A DNA stretch of 64,000 nucleotides from Nonomuraea coxensis DSM 45129 (lineage in GTDB: Bacteria; Actinomycetota; Actinomycetes; Streptosporangiales; Streptosporangiaceae). This document shows positions 17,629 through 25,309 of the stretch, piece after piece. Position 1 is the first letter of the stretch; each line of letters starts with the position of its first letter. The stretch is from the NCBI RefSeq assembly GCF_019397265.1, contig NZ_CP068985.1:7103001-7167000 (forward strand), written 5' to 3'. The notes under the pieces were generated by a model. The model had not been told where the DNA came from, ran no database searches, and worked only from the letters and a program-made list of their open reading frames with translations. A program made the position numbers and the translations under genes.

Positions 17629-17796
17629 ATGATCCGTTCTCTTGGCAAGCTCAGTGACCGGCTGCTCGACAAGCTGCTGCCCACGACCTCCGCCGCCGCC
17701 GACACCTGCTGGGACGAGACGAAGTTCGTCGGCTACACCATCCGCAGGACGTGCTGCATCGCCGCCGGTTACACGGCCTGCACCCCCTGGCGCTGA
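17629..17796 (+). CDS. Cys-rich 55-aa precursor peptide (RiPP or bacteriocin-like)
   Basis: The ATG follows AGAGGAG six bases upstream. The product has an amphipathic leader with spaced leucines (IRSLGKLSDRLLDKLLPTTS), then SAAA and a C-terminal part with Cys27, Cys42, Cys43 and Cys51, a Thr-rich stretch and an aromatic/basic end (CTPWR). The Ala-x-Ala at residues 22-24 fits signal-peptidase-I cleavage, which would release a 31-residue product. Downstream lie an ABC exporter and, on the other strand, an S26 peptidase. No lanthionine, radical-SAM, YcaO or lasso enzyme is nearby, so a disulfide-bonded or host-modified peptide is more likely than a classic lanthipeptide. Confidence 0.65.
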   Translation: MIRSLGKLSDRLLDKLLPTTSAAADTCWDETKFVGYTIRRTCCIAAGYTACTPWR

Positions 17797-17905
17797 CCGG
17801 CACCGAGTGAGCGTCCCGCAGTACGCGGCGCCGGCCTCCCATGCGCCCTGGCCGGCGCCGTGCTGCCGCCGGCCTGCGGGCGGACCGGTCTGTGAAGGGA
17901 TTCCG

Positions 17906-17989
17906 ATGTCGTACCTCGTCGACGGCCGAGCGGTGATCACCGCCGCGGCGCCCACCCCGGATGAGCTGCCGCCGGCGGCCCTCACGTGA
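17906..17989 (+). CDS. 27-aa ORF coupled to the ABC exporter
   Basis: An ATG with GAAGGG upstream opens 27 codons, beginning MSYLVDGRAVITAAAP and ending Pro/Ala-rich. Its TGA overlaps the GTG start of the exporter (GTGA), the classic sign of translational coupling. It may be a second small peptide with a function of its own or a leader ORF that feeds ribosomes to the exporter. No homologue is recognised. Confidence 0.45.
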   Translation: MSYLVDGRAVITAAAPTPDELPPAALT

Positions 17990-19869
17990 AGGACTCCGGA
18001 GCGGGCTCCCTGATCCGTCGCGGAGGGGTGGCGGCCGGGCTGGCCTGGCGGGCGCAGCCGGCCGCCGTGCTGGGTTCGCTGGCCACGGTGCTGCTCATGG
18101 GGGCGGCGCCGGTGGCGACCGCGTGGCTGACCAAGCTCGTTCTCGACCGGCTGGCGAGCGGCGAGGACGGCCTGCTCCCGATCGTGGCCGCACTCGGGGC
18201 GGCGGGCCTGGCCCTGGTCGTCCTGCCGCACGTCTCCGAGTACCTCAACGGGCAGTTGCACCGGGGGCTGCAGCGGCTGATCTACGACCGGCTGTTCCAG
18301 GCCGTCAACGACGATCCCGGGCTGAGCCGGTTCGAGAACCCCGCCTTCCACGACGAGCTGCGGCTCGCCCACGAGGCCGGGCAGAACGCCCCGCAGCAGA
18401 TCGTCGGCTCGTCTCTGGCGATCTTCCAGGGCGTGTTGACGCTGCTCGGCTTCCTCGTCACGCTGACCGTGCTCAGTCCGGTCATGGTCGTCATCGTCGT
18501 CGCCGCCGCGCTGCCGTCGGCCCGGGTCCAGCTCGCGCTGAGCCGCCGCAGGGCCCGCACGTTGTGGGGCATCAGCTCCAACACGCGCCGTCAGCTCTTC
18601 TACGGCGCCCTTCTCACCAGCCCCGACGCGGCCAAGGAGGTGCGGCTGTTCGGCCTCGGCGACTTCCTGCGCGCCAGGATGCTCACCGAACTCCGGACCG
18701 TCAACGAGGCCGAGCGGGACCTGGACCGGCGGACGCTGCGCGGCCAGGGGCTGATGTCCCTGCTGGGCGCCGCCGTCGCGGCCGGCGGCCTGTTCTGGGC
18801 CGTCGGGGCCGCCGCCGCCGGGAACCTGAGCGTGGGGGACGTCTCCGTGTTCGTCGCCGCGGTCGCCGGGGTGCAGACGGCCCTGACCTCGATCGTCAGC
18901 CAGTGGGCCGGCGCGCACAACGCCCTGCTGATGTTCGGGCACTACGTCGGCGTCGTCCAGGCCGGGCCGGGTCTTCCCGTGGCCGCGCGGCCCGCCGCGC
19001 TGCCCCCGCTGCGCGAGGGCATCGAGCTGCGTGACGTGTGGTTCCGCTACGACGACGACCACCCCTGGGTGCTGCGCGGCGTCAACCTCTTCATCCCGTA
19101 CGGCCGGGCCGTCGCCCTGGTCGGGCTCAACGGGGCGGGCAAGAGCACCCTGGTCAAGCTGTTGTGCCGGCTGTACGACCCGGTCCGCGGCTCCATCCTC
19201 TGGGACGGCGTGGACCTGCGCGAGGTGCGCCCGGACGACCTGCGCGCCCGGCTCGGCGTCGTGTTCCAGGACTACATGGCGTACGACCTCACCGCCGCCG
19301 AGAACATCATGCTGGGCGACCTGGCCGCGGGCGCCGATCCGGAGCCCGTCCGGGCCGCGGCCAGGCGCGCCGGGATCCACGACACGCTCGACGCGCTGCC
19401 CCGCGGCTACGACACGCTGCTCAGCCGGATCTTCTTCGGCGACGGGGACGGGGACGGGGACGGGGAGGGCGACGGTGACGGGCGGCAGCAGGCCGGAGTG
19501 ACGCTGTCGGGCGGGCAGTGGCAGCGGCTGGCACTGGCCCGCGCGCTGATGCGCCACCAGCGGGACCTGCTCATCCTCGACGAGCCGAGCTCCGGCCTGG
19601 ACGCGGAGGCCGAGCACGCCGTCCATCTGGGGCTGCGCCGGCATCGGGCGGGCCGTACCAGCGTCCTGATCTCCCACCGGCTGGGCGCCCTGCGGGACGC
19701 GGACCTCATCGTCGTGCTGAGCGAGGGCAGGATCTCCGAACGCGGCACGCACCGCGAGCTCATGGCGCTGGAAGGCGAGTACGCCCGCCTGTTCGCCCTG
19801 CAGGCCAGCGGTTACGAGGAGGAGAGCCTGCGGACGACCACGCCCAGCACCCGGTCGGCGGGAAGGTAG
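17986..19869 (+). CDS. Fused ABC exporter (permease plus ATPase)
   Basis: A 627-aa half-transporter: N-terminal membrane domain with about six TM segments to residue ~320, then an ATPase with Walker A GLNGAGKST near 381-389, Q-loop VFQDYMAY, signature LSGGQ near 507, Walker B LLILDEP and H-loop ISHR. There is no C39 peptidase domain, so it does not cleave a double-glycine leader itself. Residues 486-499 are an unusual (Asp-Gly) repeat just before the signature motif. It starts in the stop of the 27-aa ORF and its 3' end overlaps the S26 gene on the other strand by 58 bp. It is the likely exporter of the Cys-rich peptide. Confidence 0.87.
   Translation: MKDSGAGSLIRRGGVAAGLAWRAQPAAVLGSLATVLLMGAAPVATAWLTKLVLDRLASGEDGLLPIVAALGAAGLALVVLPHVSEYLNGQLHRGLQRLIYDRLFQAVNDDPGLSRFENPAFHDELRLAHEAGQNAPQQIVGSSLAIFQGVLTLLGFLVTLTVLSPVMVVIVVAAALPSARVQLALSRRRARTLWGISSNTRRQLFYGALLTSPDAAKEVRLFGLGDFLRARMLTELRTVNEAERDLDRRTLRGQGLMSLLGAAVAAGGLFWAVGAAAAGNLSVGDVSVFVAAVAGVQTALTSIVSQWAGAHNALLMFGHYVGVVQAGPGLPVAARPAALPPLREGIELRDVWFRYDDDHPWVLRGVNLFIPYGRAVALVGLNGAGKSTLVKLLCRLYDPVRGSILWDGVDLREVRPDDLRARLGVVFQDYMAYDLTAAENIMLGDLAAGADPEPVRAAARRAGIHDTLDALPRGYDTLLSRIFFGDGDGDGDGEGDGDGRQQAGVTLSGGQWQRLALARALMRHQRDLLILDEPSSGLDAEAEHAVHLGLRRHRAGRTSVLISHRLGALRDADLIVVLSEGRISERGTHRELMALEGEYARLFALQASGYEEESLRTTTPSTRSAGR
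19441..19482 (+). repeat. GACGGG hexanucleotide tract inside the exporter ATPase
   Basis: Seven consecutive hexamers: four exact GACGGG copies, then GAGGGC, GACGGT and GACGGG. They encode an acidic Asp-Gly repeat in the loop before the LSGGQ signature. Because six is a multiple of three, copy-number change keeps the reading frame, so the loop length may vary between strains. Confidence 0.8.
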
Positions 19870-20261
19870 CCCCAGTGCCGTGAGTCCGCGCTCAGCGAAC
19901 CGTCGCCGATGACGACCAGCCGCCCGCCGGGGACCAGCGCCCCCTCGGGGGCGTCCACCGCCCGCGCGACCTCCGGCGGCACCGGATCGCCGGGCAGCGC
20001 GGCCACCCGCTTGATGAGCCACCTCGCGTCCTTCGGGGCGGGCAGCGGGCCGGTGCGCCAGCGGCCTTCCTGGGCCGACTCGAAGACCGCCACCTGCCCC
20101 CGGCCGAGTTTCGCGCCGGCGACGCGGCGGACGAGCACCCGGTCCCCGGGACGGTAGGTCGGCAGCATGCTCTGCCCGCTCACCTGGACGACCACCAACC
20201 GGCGCCGGGCGACGGCGACCACTCCGGCGACCACCCCGAGCAAGATCAATAAGTACCGCAC
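19812..20261 (-). CDS. Short S26 (type I) signal peptidase
   Basis: A 149-aa membrane peptidase: one N-terminal TM helix (about residues 3-18), catalytic Ser31 in SGQSMLP, catalytic Lys84 in LIKRVAALPGD, and the conserved GDGSLSADSRHWG block. It is shorter than housekeeping LepB and resembles dedicated peptidases linked to exporters. The start is GTG at 20261 and codon 4 is TTA, rare in such genomes and often a sign of bldA-type developmental control. It converges on the exporter and overlaps it by 58 bp. The likely substrate is the Ala-x-Ala site of the nearby precursor peptide. Confidence 0.82.
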   Translation of the reverse strand: MRYLLILLGVVAGVVAVARRRLVVVQVSGQSMLPTYRPGDRVLVRRVAGAKLGRGQVAVFESAQEGRWRTGPLPAPKDARWLIKRVAALPGDPVPPEVARAVDAPEGALVPGGRLVVIGDGSLSADSRHWGYLPADRVLGVVVRRLSSS

Positions 20262-20321
20262 GGAGTCACCCTAGCCGCCATCCCCGGGCCCCGGGTCCGG
20301 GGATGGCGGCGGGGCCGTACG

Positions 20322-21893
20322 TCAGGTGCGGGTCCACCTCTGGTTGGCGCCGCCGTTGCAGGACCAGATCACCAGTTTCGTGCCGTTGGCGGTGGCGTTG
20401 TTCGGCACGTCGAGGCACCGGCCCGACTGCGCTCCGGTGATGGTGCCGTCGGCGTTGAAGCGCCACTGCTGGTTGGCCTGCCCGTTGCAGTCCCAGATGA
20501 TCACCTGGGTGCCGTTGGCGGTGCCCTGGTCGTAGGCGTCCAGGCACTTGGTGCCGTACACCCGGAGCTCACCGCTCGCGGTGGGCGTCCACTGCTGGTT
20601 GGCCTGCCCGTTGCAGTCCCAGATCTGCGCCTGCGCGCCGTTGGCCTGCGAGGCGCCGGTGACGTCCAGGCACCGGCCCGAGCCGACGCCTCTGATCGCG
20701 ACCGAGGGGACGATGCCCCCTCCGGTCACGGTGTACATGGCCGCGCCGTGTCCGGGCACCGACGCGCTGATGGTCCCGGAGGAGGAGGACGTCGTGTGCG
20801 CCCACAGGTCGCGCACCGCGTAGGAGGACGCCGAGCCCAGACCCAGGGCCGAGGCGGTGGTGGAGACGGTCGAGGTGGAGGTGCCCCGGTTGAGCAGGAC
20901 GACCGCGACCGAGCCGTTCGACATCGGCTTGCGCCAGACCTCCAGGTTGCCGTTGTCGCTGATCTTGTGGCCCTGTCTGCCGCCCCAGTCCTGGTTGACC
21001 GCGATGACCTCGGTGTTCGTCAGGATGGAGCGGGTCTCGGCGCTCATCGACCGGATGTCGTTGCCCGCGATGAGCGGCGCGTTCAGCAGGGACCACAGGC
21101 TGAAGTGCGCCCGTCCCTCGGTCGCCGTGAGCGAGCCGACGCCCACCTCCAGCATGTCGGGGTCGTTCCAGCCGCCGGGCCCCGAGTACGCCTCCAGCCC
21201 GACCTGCTGGTCCAGGATGCCCATGATGGAGCCCCAGTTCGCGGCGATGTCGCCCGTCGTGCGCCAGGAGTTGCCCACCGGCATCCCCCAGGTCCACACG
21301 TTCTCCTGGCCCCAGTTGCACAGGCTGTAGACGATCGGCCGTCCGGTGGCGGCCAGCGCGTCCCGCATGGCGGTGTAGCGCTGCTGCCCGGTCCTGCCCT
21401 GGTGGTCGCCGCAGTTGTCGTACTTCAGGTAGTCGATCCCCCAGGACGCCCAGAGGGCGGCGTCGCGCTGCTCGTAGCCGAGGCTGGCCGGGTAGCCCGC
21501 GCACGTGGTCGTGCCCGCCGAGGAGTAGATGCCGAGCTTGAGCCCCTTGCCGTGGACGTAGTCCGCCAGGGCCTTCATGCCGCTCGGGAACTTCTGCGGG
21601 TCGGGCACCAGGTTGCCGTTGGCGTCGCGGCTCTTCGTGGACCAGCAGTCGTCGATGTTGACGTACTCGTAGCCGGCCGCCGCCATGCCGCTGGAGACCA
21701 TGACGTCCGCGGTCTGCCGGATGAGGGTCTCGTTCACGTTGCAGAAGAAGGAGTTCCAGTCGTTCCAGCCCATCTGCGGGGTGCGGGCGAGCCCGTTGTC
21801 CAGGGCGACGGCGGGCGAGGTGCCGCCACCGATCGCGACCAGCGAGGCGGCGGCCAGTGACACCGCCAGGAGCCATCTCATGACCTTGCGCAT
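20322..21893 (-). CDS. Secreted GH27 glycosidase with C-terminal CBM13
   Basis: A 523-aa secreted enzyme: Sec signal peptide to about residue 30 (PAVA/LDNG), then a GH27 barrel with MGWNDWNSFFC, YVNIDDCWS, nucleophile Asp in DYLKYDNCG and the acid/base region GGWNDPDMLEVG. A beta-sandwich domain precedes a ricin-type CBM13 with three repeats (GRCLDV..QANQQW). The family contains alpha-galactosidases and, in actinomycetes with this CBM13 layout, beta-L-arabinopyranosidases; both would trim hemicellulose side chains. The ATG at 21893 has GGAGG upstream. It is the last gene of a three-gene operon, 14 nt after GH43. Confidence 0.87.
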   Translation of the reverse strand: MRKVMRWLLAVSLAAASLVAIGGGTSPAVALDNGLARTPQMGWNDWNSFFCNVNETLIRQTADVMVSSGMAAAGYEYVNIDDCWSTKSRDANGNLVPDPQKFPSGMKALADYVHGKGLKLGIYSSAGTTTCAGYPASLGYEQRDAALWASWGIDYLKYDNCGDHQGRTGQQRYTAMRDALAATGRPIVYSLCNWGQENVWTWGMPVGNSWRTTGDIAANWGSIMGILDQQVGLEAYSGPGGWNDPDMLEVGVGSLTATEGRAHFSLWSLLNAPLIAGNDIRSMSAETRSILTNTEVIAVNQDWGGRQGHKISDNGNLEVWRKPMSNGSVAVVLLNRGTSTSTVSTTASALGLGSASSYAVRDLWAHTTSSSSGTISASVPGHGAAMYTVTGGGIVPSVAIRGVGSGRCLDVTGASQANGAQAQIWDCNGQANQQWTPTASGELRVYGTKCLDAYDQGTANGTQVIIWDCNGQANQQWRFNADGTITGAQSGRCLDVPNNATANGTKLVIWSCNGGANQRWTRT

Positions 21894-21907
21894 CTGGCTT
21901 CCCTCCT

Positions 21908-23743
21908 TCAAGAGGTCTGCTGGAACGAGGCGTCGTCGATCGAGAAGCCGTCGGTGCCCTCGGCCGTCTCGACGTAGAAGGTGGCGCCGGTCAGCGTGCC
22001 GCTCCACGAGACGGTCGCCGTGCCGGTGAGCCGGGTCCAGCCGCCGGAGTTCACCGCGGTGACCGGCGTGAGCTGGAGGTAGTTCGTCGTGCCGCCGGCG
22101 GTGAGCGCCAGGGTCGCCTTCGCGCCGGGCGTGCCGCTGTGCGACCGCACCCAGACGCTCGTGGTGTGGCTCCTGCCGTTGGTGAGCCTGGCGGTCACGT
22201 CCTGGGTGATGCCGTTCCACGACGCCGTGCGCCCGGCCACGGACAGCGCCCGCGCGCCCGCGTGCACCTGGTCGGTGACGGACGACAGGGTTCCGCCGGA
22301 CGCGCCCCAGGCCGTGGTCCCGCTCTCCATGTCGCCGTTGGTCAGCAGGTTCCCGCCGGTGGTCGCGCCGCCGGTGAACTGCCACCAGTTCACGTTGAAC
22401 AGGTTGCCGCCGCCGCCGGTGTACCTGAAGTACAGGTCATGGGTGCCCGTCGCGCCGCTCACGGGGCAGGTGACCGTCGTCCACGTCTGCCAGCCGCCGG
22501 TGCCCGGCACGGTGCACGTCCCTGCCAGGGTGCCGTTGACCCCGTCCAGGCGGAGCTCGATCCGGCCGCCGCTGGTCGCCGAGGCCACCCGCGCGCTGAA
22601 CGACGTCGCGCCGGAGCCGAAGGCGACGCCCTTGACCTTGACGTAGTCGCCGTTCTCGATCCATCCGACGTTCATGCCGCCCTCGGAGGCGGGCTCGGTC
22701 TCCACGCCGGACTCCCAGGCGATCGTCTCGGCCTCCTGGCGGACGTAGGGGTTCAACGTGCCCACCTGGGGGGCTCCGGCCGTGGTCATGGTGATCGTGG
22801 GGATGGTGCCGTCGGCGTTGTAGGCGAACTTCTCGACGGCCACCGAACGGGTGAAACCGCCACCGCCCGGGAGCGCGCCGTTGTGGTAGAAGAAGTACGA
22901 ACCGCCGTTGAAGTCGATGATGCCGGGATGGTTGGTGAAACTGCTGCCCTGCGTGGGCATGACCGTCCCCCGGTAGGTCCAGGGGCCGGTGGGGCCGGGG
23001 GCCGTCGAGTAGCCGATGAACTCCGAGCAGCACTTCGCGGCGAAGACGTTGTAGTAGAGGCCGTTGCGCTTGTAGACCCAGGGGCCCTCCTCGTACAGCG
23101 TCGGCCGGCTCGCGTTGCCGGTGCGGGTGCCGAAGCCCGCCGTGGTGAGCGGGATCTGGGTCGGGCTGCCGGAGTAGGAGATCATGTCGGCGTTGAGCCT
23201 GACGTACCAGAGGTTGGGGTTGCCCCAGTACAGGTACGCCTGCCCGTCGTCGTCGATGAAGACCGTGGGGTCGATCTCGCCGTTCCTGACGAGGGGGCGG
23301 CCGATGGCGTCGGTGAAGGGCCCGGTGGGGCTGGTGGAGACCCCGACGCCGATCGCCATCTGGCCGCTCGCCCGGTCCTTCACCGGGACGTACCAGTAGA
23401 ACTTGCCGTTGCGGTAGACGGCCTGGCCCGCCCAGGCGTCCGCGCTCGCCCAGCTGAAGGTGGCCACGCTCATCGGCGAGCCGTGGTCGGTCCAGTTCAC
23501 CATGTCCGCGGACGACCAGACCCGCCACTCCTTCATGGTGAAGTACGTCGAGCCGTCCTCGTCGTGTCCGGTGTAGAGGTAGACCCGGCCGTTGTGCACC
23601 AGCGGGGCGGGGTCCGCCGTGTAGATCGTCTGGACGATCGGGTTGTCCGCCCTGGCCGTGCCGGGGATCATCGCCACAAGGCAGAGCAACGCCGTGATGA
23701 CGAGCGCGCCGCGCCCGCGTGGGACGCCGAACCGAAGTTTCAT
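21908..23743 (-). CDS. Secreted GH43 glycosidase with CBM6 and a C-terminal beta-sandwich
   Basis: A 611-aa secreted enzyme. A signal peptide ends near TARA/DNP. The five-bladed GH43 domain shows its three acidic sites: TADPAPLVHNG, GEIDPTVFIDDDG and EEGPWVYKRNGLYY. From about residue 330 a CBM6 follows (EAETIAWESGVETEP, IENGDYVKVK) and then a CBM4/CBM22-like domain (NLLTNGDMESGTTAW). Such enzymes are usually arabinofuranosidases or xylosidases acting on arabinoxylan. The ATG at 23743 is preferred over GTG at 23749 because GAAGG lies five bases upstream. Middle gene of the operon headed by the CE1 esterase. Confidence 0.86.
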   Translation of the reverse strand: MKLRFGVPRGRGALVITALLCLVAMIPGTARADNPIVQTIYTADPAPLVHNGRVYLYTGHDEDGSTYFTMKEWRVWSSADMVNWTDHGSPMSVATFSWASADAWAGQAVYRNGKFYWYVPVKDRASGQMAIGVGVSTSPTGPFTDAIGRPLVRNGEIDPTVFIDDDGQAYLYWGNPNLWYVRLNADMISYSGSPTQIPLTTAGFGTRTGNASRPTLYEEGPWVYKRNGLYYNVFAAKCCSEFIGYSTAPGPTGPWTYRGTVMPTQGSSFTNHPGIIDFNGGSYFFYHNGALPGGGGFTRSVAVEKFAYNADGTIPTITMTTAGAPQVGTLNPYVRQEAETIAWESGVETEPASEGGMNVGWIENGDYVKVKGVAFGSGATSFSARVASATSGGRIELRLDGVNGTLAGTCTVPGTGGWQTWTTVTCPVSGATGTHDLYFRYTGGGGNLFNVNWWQFTGGATTGGNLLTNGDMESGTTAWGASGGTLSSVTDQVHAGARALSVAGRTASWNGITQDVTARLTNGRSHTTSVWVRSHSGTPGAKATLALTAGGTTNYLQLTPVTAVNSGGWTRLTGTATVSWSGTLTGATFYVETAEGTDGFSIDDASFQQTS

Positions 23744-23779
23744 GATCACCTTCTGGTGGGGGGTGGTGACGACGGGTCG

Positions 23780-25117
23780 TCAGGTGCGGGTCCAGCGCTG
23801 GTTGGCGCCGCCGTGGCAGGTGTAGAGCTGGATCCGGGTGCCGTTGGCGGTGCCCTGGCCCACGGCGTCCAGGCACAGCCCGGACTGCGCGCCGGTGATG
23901 GTGCCGTCGGCGTTGAGGCGCCACGACTGGTTGGCGCCGCCGTGGCAGGAGTAGATCTGGATCGCGGCGCCGTTGCCGCTGCCGGCCGCGTCGAGGCACT
24001 TGTTGCCGTAGACCCTGAGCTCGCCGGACGAGGTGGCGGCCCACTGCTGGTTGCTCCGCCCGTTGCAGTCCCACAACTGCACCTGCGTGCCGTCGGCGGT
24101 GGCGGCGCCGGGCACGTCCAGGCAGCGCCCGGAGCCGACTCCCCTGATCGGCCCGGTCGTGTCACCGGACGTGGGCGTCGTCGTGGGCGTCGTCGTGGGC
24201 GAGCCGCCGGTGTCCAGGCCGAAGAAGCGGATGGCGTACGCGGCCATCCCCGTTCGCGGCAGGTCGTGGCCGGCTCCCGTGATGGTGTACGCCTCGACCT
24301 GGCCGGAGCCGAAGACCCGCCGGGTCCAGCCGGACTGCGGGCTGTCGGTGGAGGCCGGGGTCTGGCTCAGCCCGTGCACGTTCGTCCACTGGTCGACCTC
24401 CTCCTGCAGCATCGTGTAGGGCAGCACGGAGTCGGCGGTGCCGTGCCAGGCCATCACGCGCGGCCGGGGCCCGGTGTAGCCGGGGTAGGCGTTCCTGACC
24501 AGGTCGCCCCACTGCTGCGGCGTCTTGTCGCCGCACCCGGCGGGCCCGAGGCAGCCGTAGGGAACCCCCGCGAACGGCGCGCCGGCGCTGAACACGTCCG
24601 GGTACGTGGCCAGCAGGTTGAGCGTCTCCATCGCGCCGGAGGAGAAGCCGGTGGCGAACACCCGCTGCGGGTCGCCGTTGTAGCGCTGCAGCACGTGGTT
24701 GACCATGGAGACGATCGACACCGGGTCGCTGCCGCCGCCGTGGCGCAGGGCCTCGTTCGACCACACGTCGAAGCAGTTCGACATGCCGTTGGCGCTCTTG
24801 TTGGCCTGCGGGTAGATGACGACGAAGCCGTACCGGTCGGCCAGCGAGGCGAACTCGGTCCCCTGGTGGAAGCCCGGCGCCCAGCCGTTGCAGCCGTGCA
24901 TGGCCACCAGGACGCCCGGCCGGGGCGCCACCCGGTCGGGGACGTAGAGGTACATCCGCAGGCCGCCGGGGTTGGTCCCGAAGCTCGTCACCTCGGTCAG
25001 GACGGCCGCCGACGCCTGCGGCGCGGCCGTGAGGAACGCGGACAGCGCGGTCACCGCCGCCGTGATCAGAGCCGCCAGGACGGCTCCGACGCCCGCGCGT
25101 CTTCTCGTACGCTTCAT
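23780..25117 (-). CDS. Secreted CE1/PHB-depolymerase-family esterase with CBM13
   Basis: A 445-aa secreted esterase. A signal peptide (to about ASA/AVL) is followed by a CE1-type alpha/beta hydrolase: VLVAMHGCNGW oxyanion region, nucleophile Ser in ATGFSSGAME, WHGTADSVLPY Asp region and GAGHDLP His. A Thr-rich linker joins a CBM13 with three repeats. Family members are acetyl-xylan and feruloyl esterases, which fits the surrounding xylan genes. It is the first gene of the operon; the palindrome TGTTAGCGCTAACA ends 16 bp before its ATG. Confidence 0.86.
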   Translation of the reverse strand: MKRTRRRAGVGAVLAALITAAVTALSAFLTAAPQASAAVLTEVTSFGTNPGGLRMYLYVPDRVAPRPGVLVAMHGCNGWAPGFHQGTEFASLADRYGFVVIYPQANKSANGMSNCFDVWSNEALRHGGGSDPVSIVSMVNHVLQRYNGDPQRVFATGFSSGAMETLNLLATYPDVFSAGAPFAGVPYGCLGPAGCGDKTPQQWGDLVRNAYPGYTGPRPRVMAWHGTADSVLPYTMLQEEVDQWTNVHGLSQTPASTDSPQSGWTRRVFGSGQVEAYTITGAGHDLPRTGMAAYAIRFFGLDTGGSPTTTPTTTPTSGDTTGPIRGVGSGRCLDVPGAATADGTQVQLWDCNGRSNQQWAATSSGELRVYGNKCLDAAGSGNGAAIQIYSCHGGANQSWRLNADGTITGAQSGLCLDAVGQGTANGTRIQLYTCHGGANQRWTRT

Positions 25118-25133
25118 CGGTTCGCCTTTCCTC

Positions 25134-25147
25134 TGTTAGCGCTAACA
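25134..25147. promoter_or_regulatory. LacI-type operator, perfect 14-bp palindrome TGTTAGCGCTAACA
   Basis: Perfectly symmetric and placed 16 bp upstream of the CE1 start, where a bound repressor would block transcription of the CE1-GH43-GH27 operon. The central CG and flanking arms are typical of LacI-family sugar repressors. The same site is found at 27380-27393, and its 12-bp core at 63277-63288. Confidence 0.8.
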
Positions 25148-25292
25148 ATCTGCTGGAGGTGGTGGCAGGACGGAGCAAATACGGGGCAGAAAGGTACTGT
25201 CAAGAGCGCCTTAGCTCGCGGCCGGGTGGAACGGCCGCGGTTGGATGCGCTCACCTCGGATTTCCCGGGTCCTGCGGCACGGGCCTTGCTGT

Positions 25293-25301
25293 GAAACTTT
25301 C
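25293..25301. promoter_or_regulatory. GAAACTTTC element upstream of the CE1 operon
   Basis: GAAA-C-TTTC is symmetric about the central C and resembles the CGAAA(S)TTTCG inverted repeat known from actinomycete xylanase promoters. It lies 176 bp before the CE1 start. A longer copy, ATGAAACTTTCAT, occurs at 27202-27214. Confidence 0.45.
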
Positions 25302-25309
25302 GGCGTCCG

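Noticed and set aside
17629..19869. Calling the peptide locus a lanthipeptide cluster
   Set aside because: No LanB, LanC, LanM or LanKC gene is adjacent; Cys and Thr content alone is not enough.
17479..20022. 847-codon open frame on the minus strand across the peptide/exporter locus
   Set aside because: It is antisense to the clearly homologous exporter and shows only Arg/Gly/Pro-rich low-complexity product, as expected in high-GC DNA.
22139..25294. 1051-codon plus-strand frame over the GH43 and CE1 genes
   Set aside because: Antisense of well-recognised secreted enzymes; product has no domain and biased composition.
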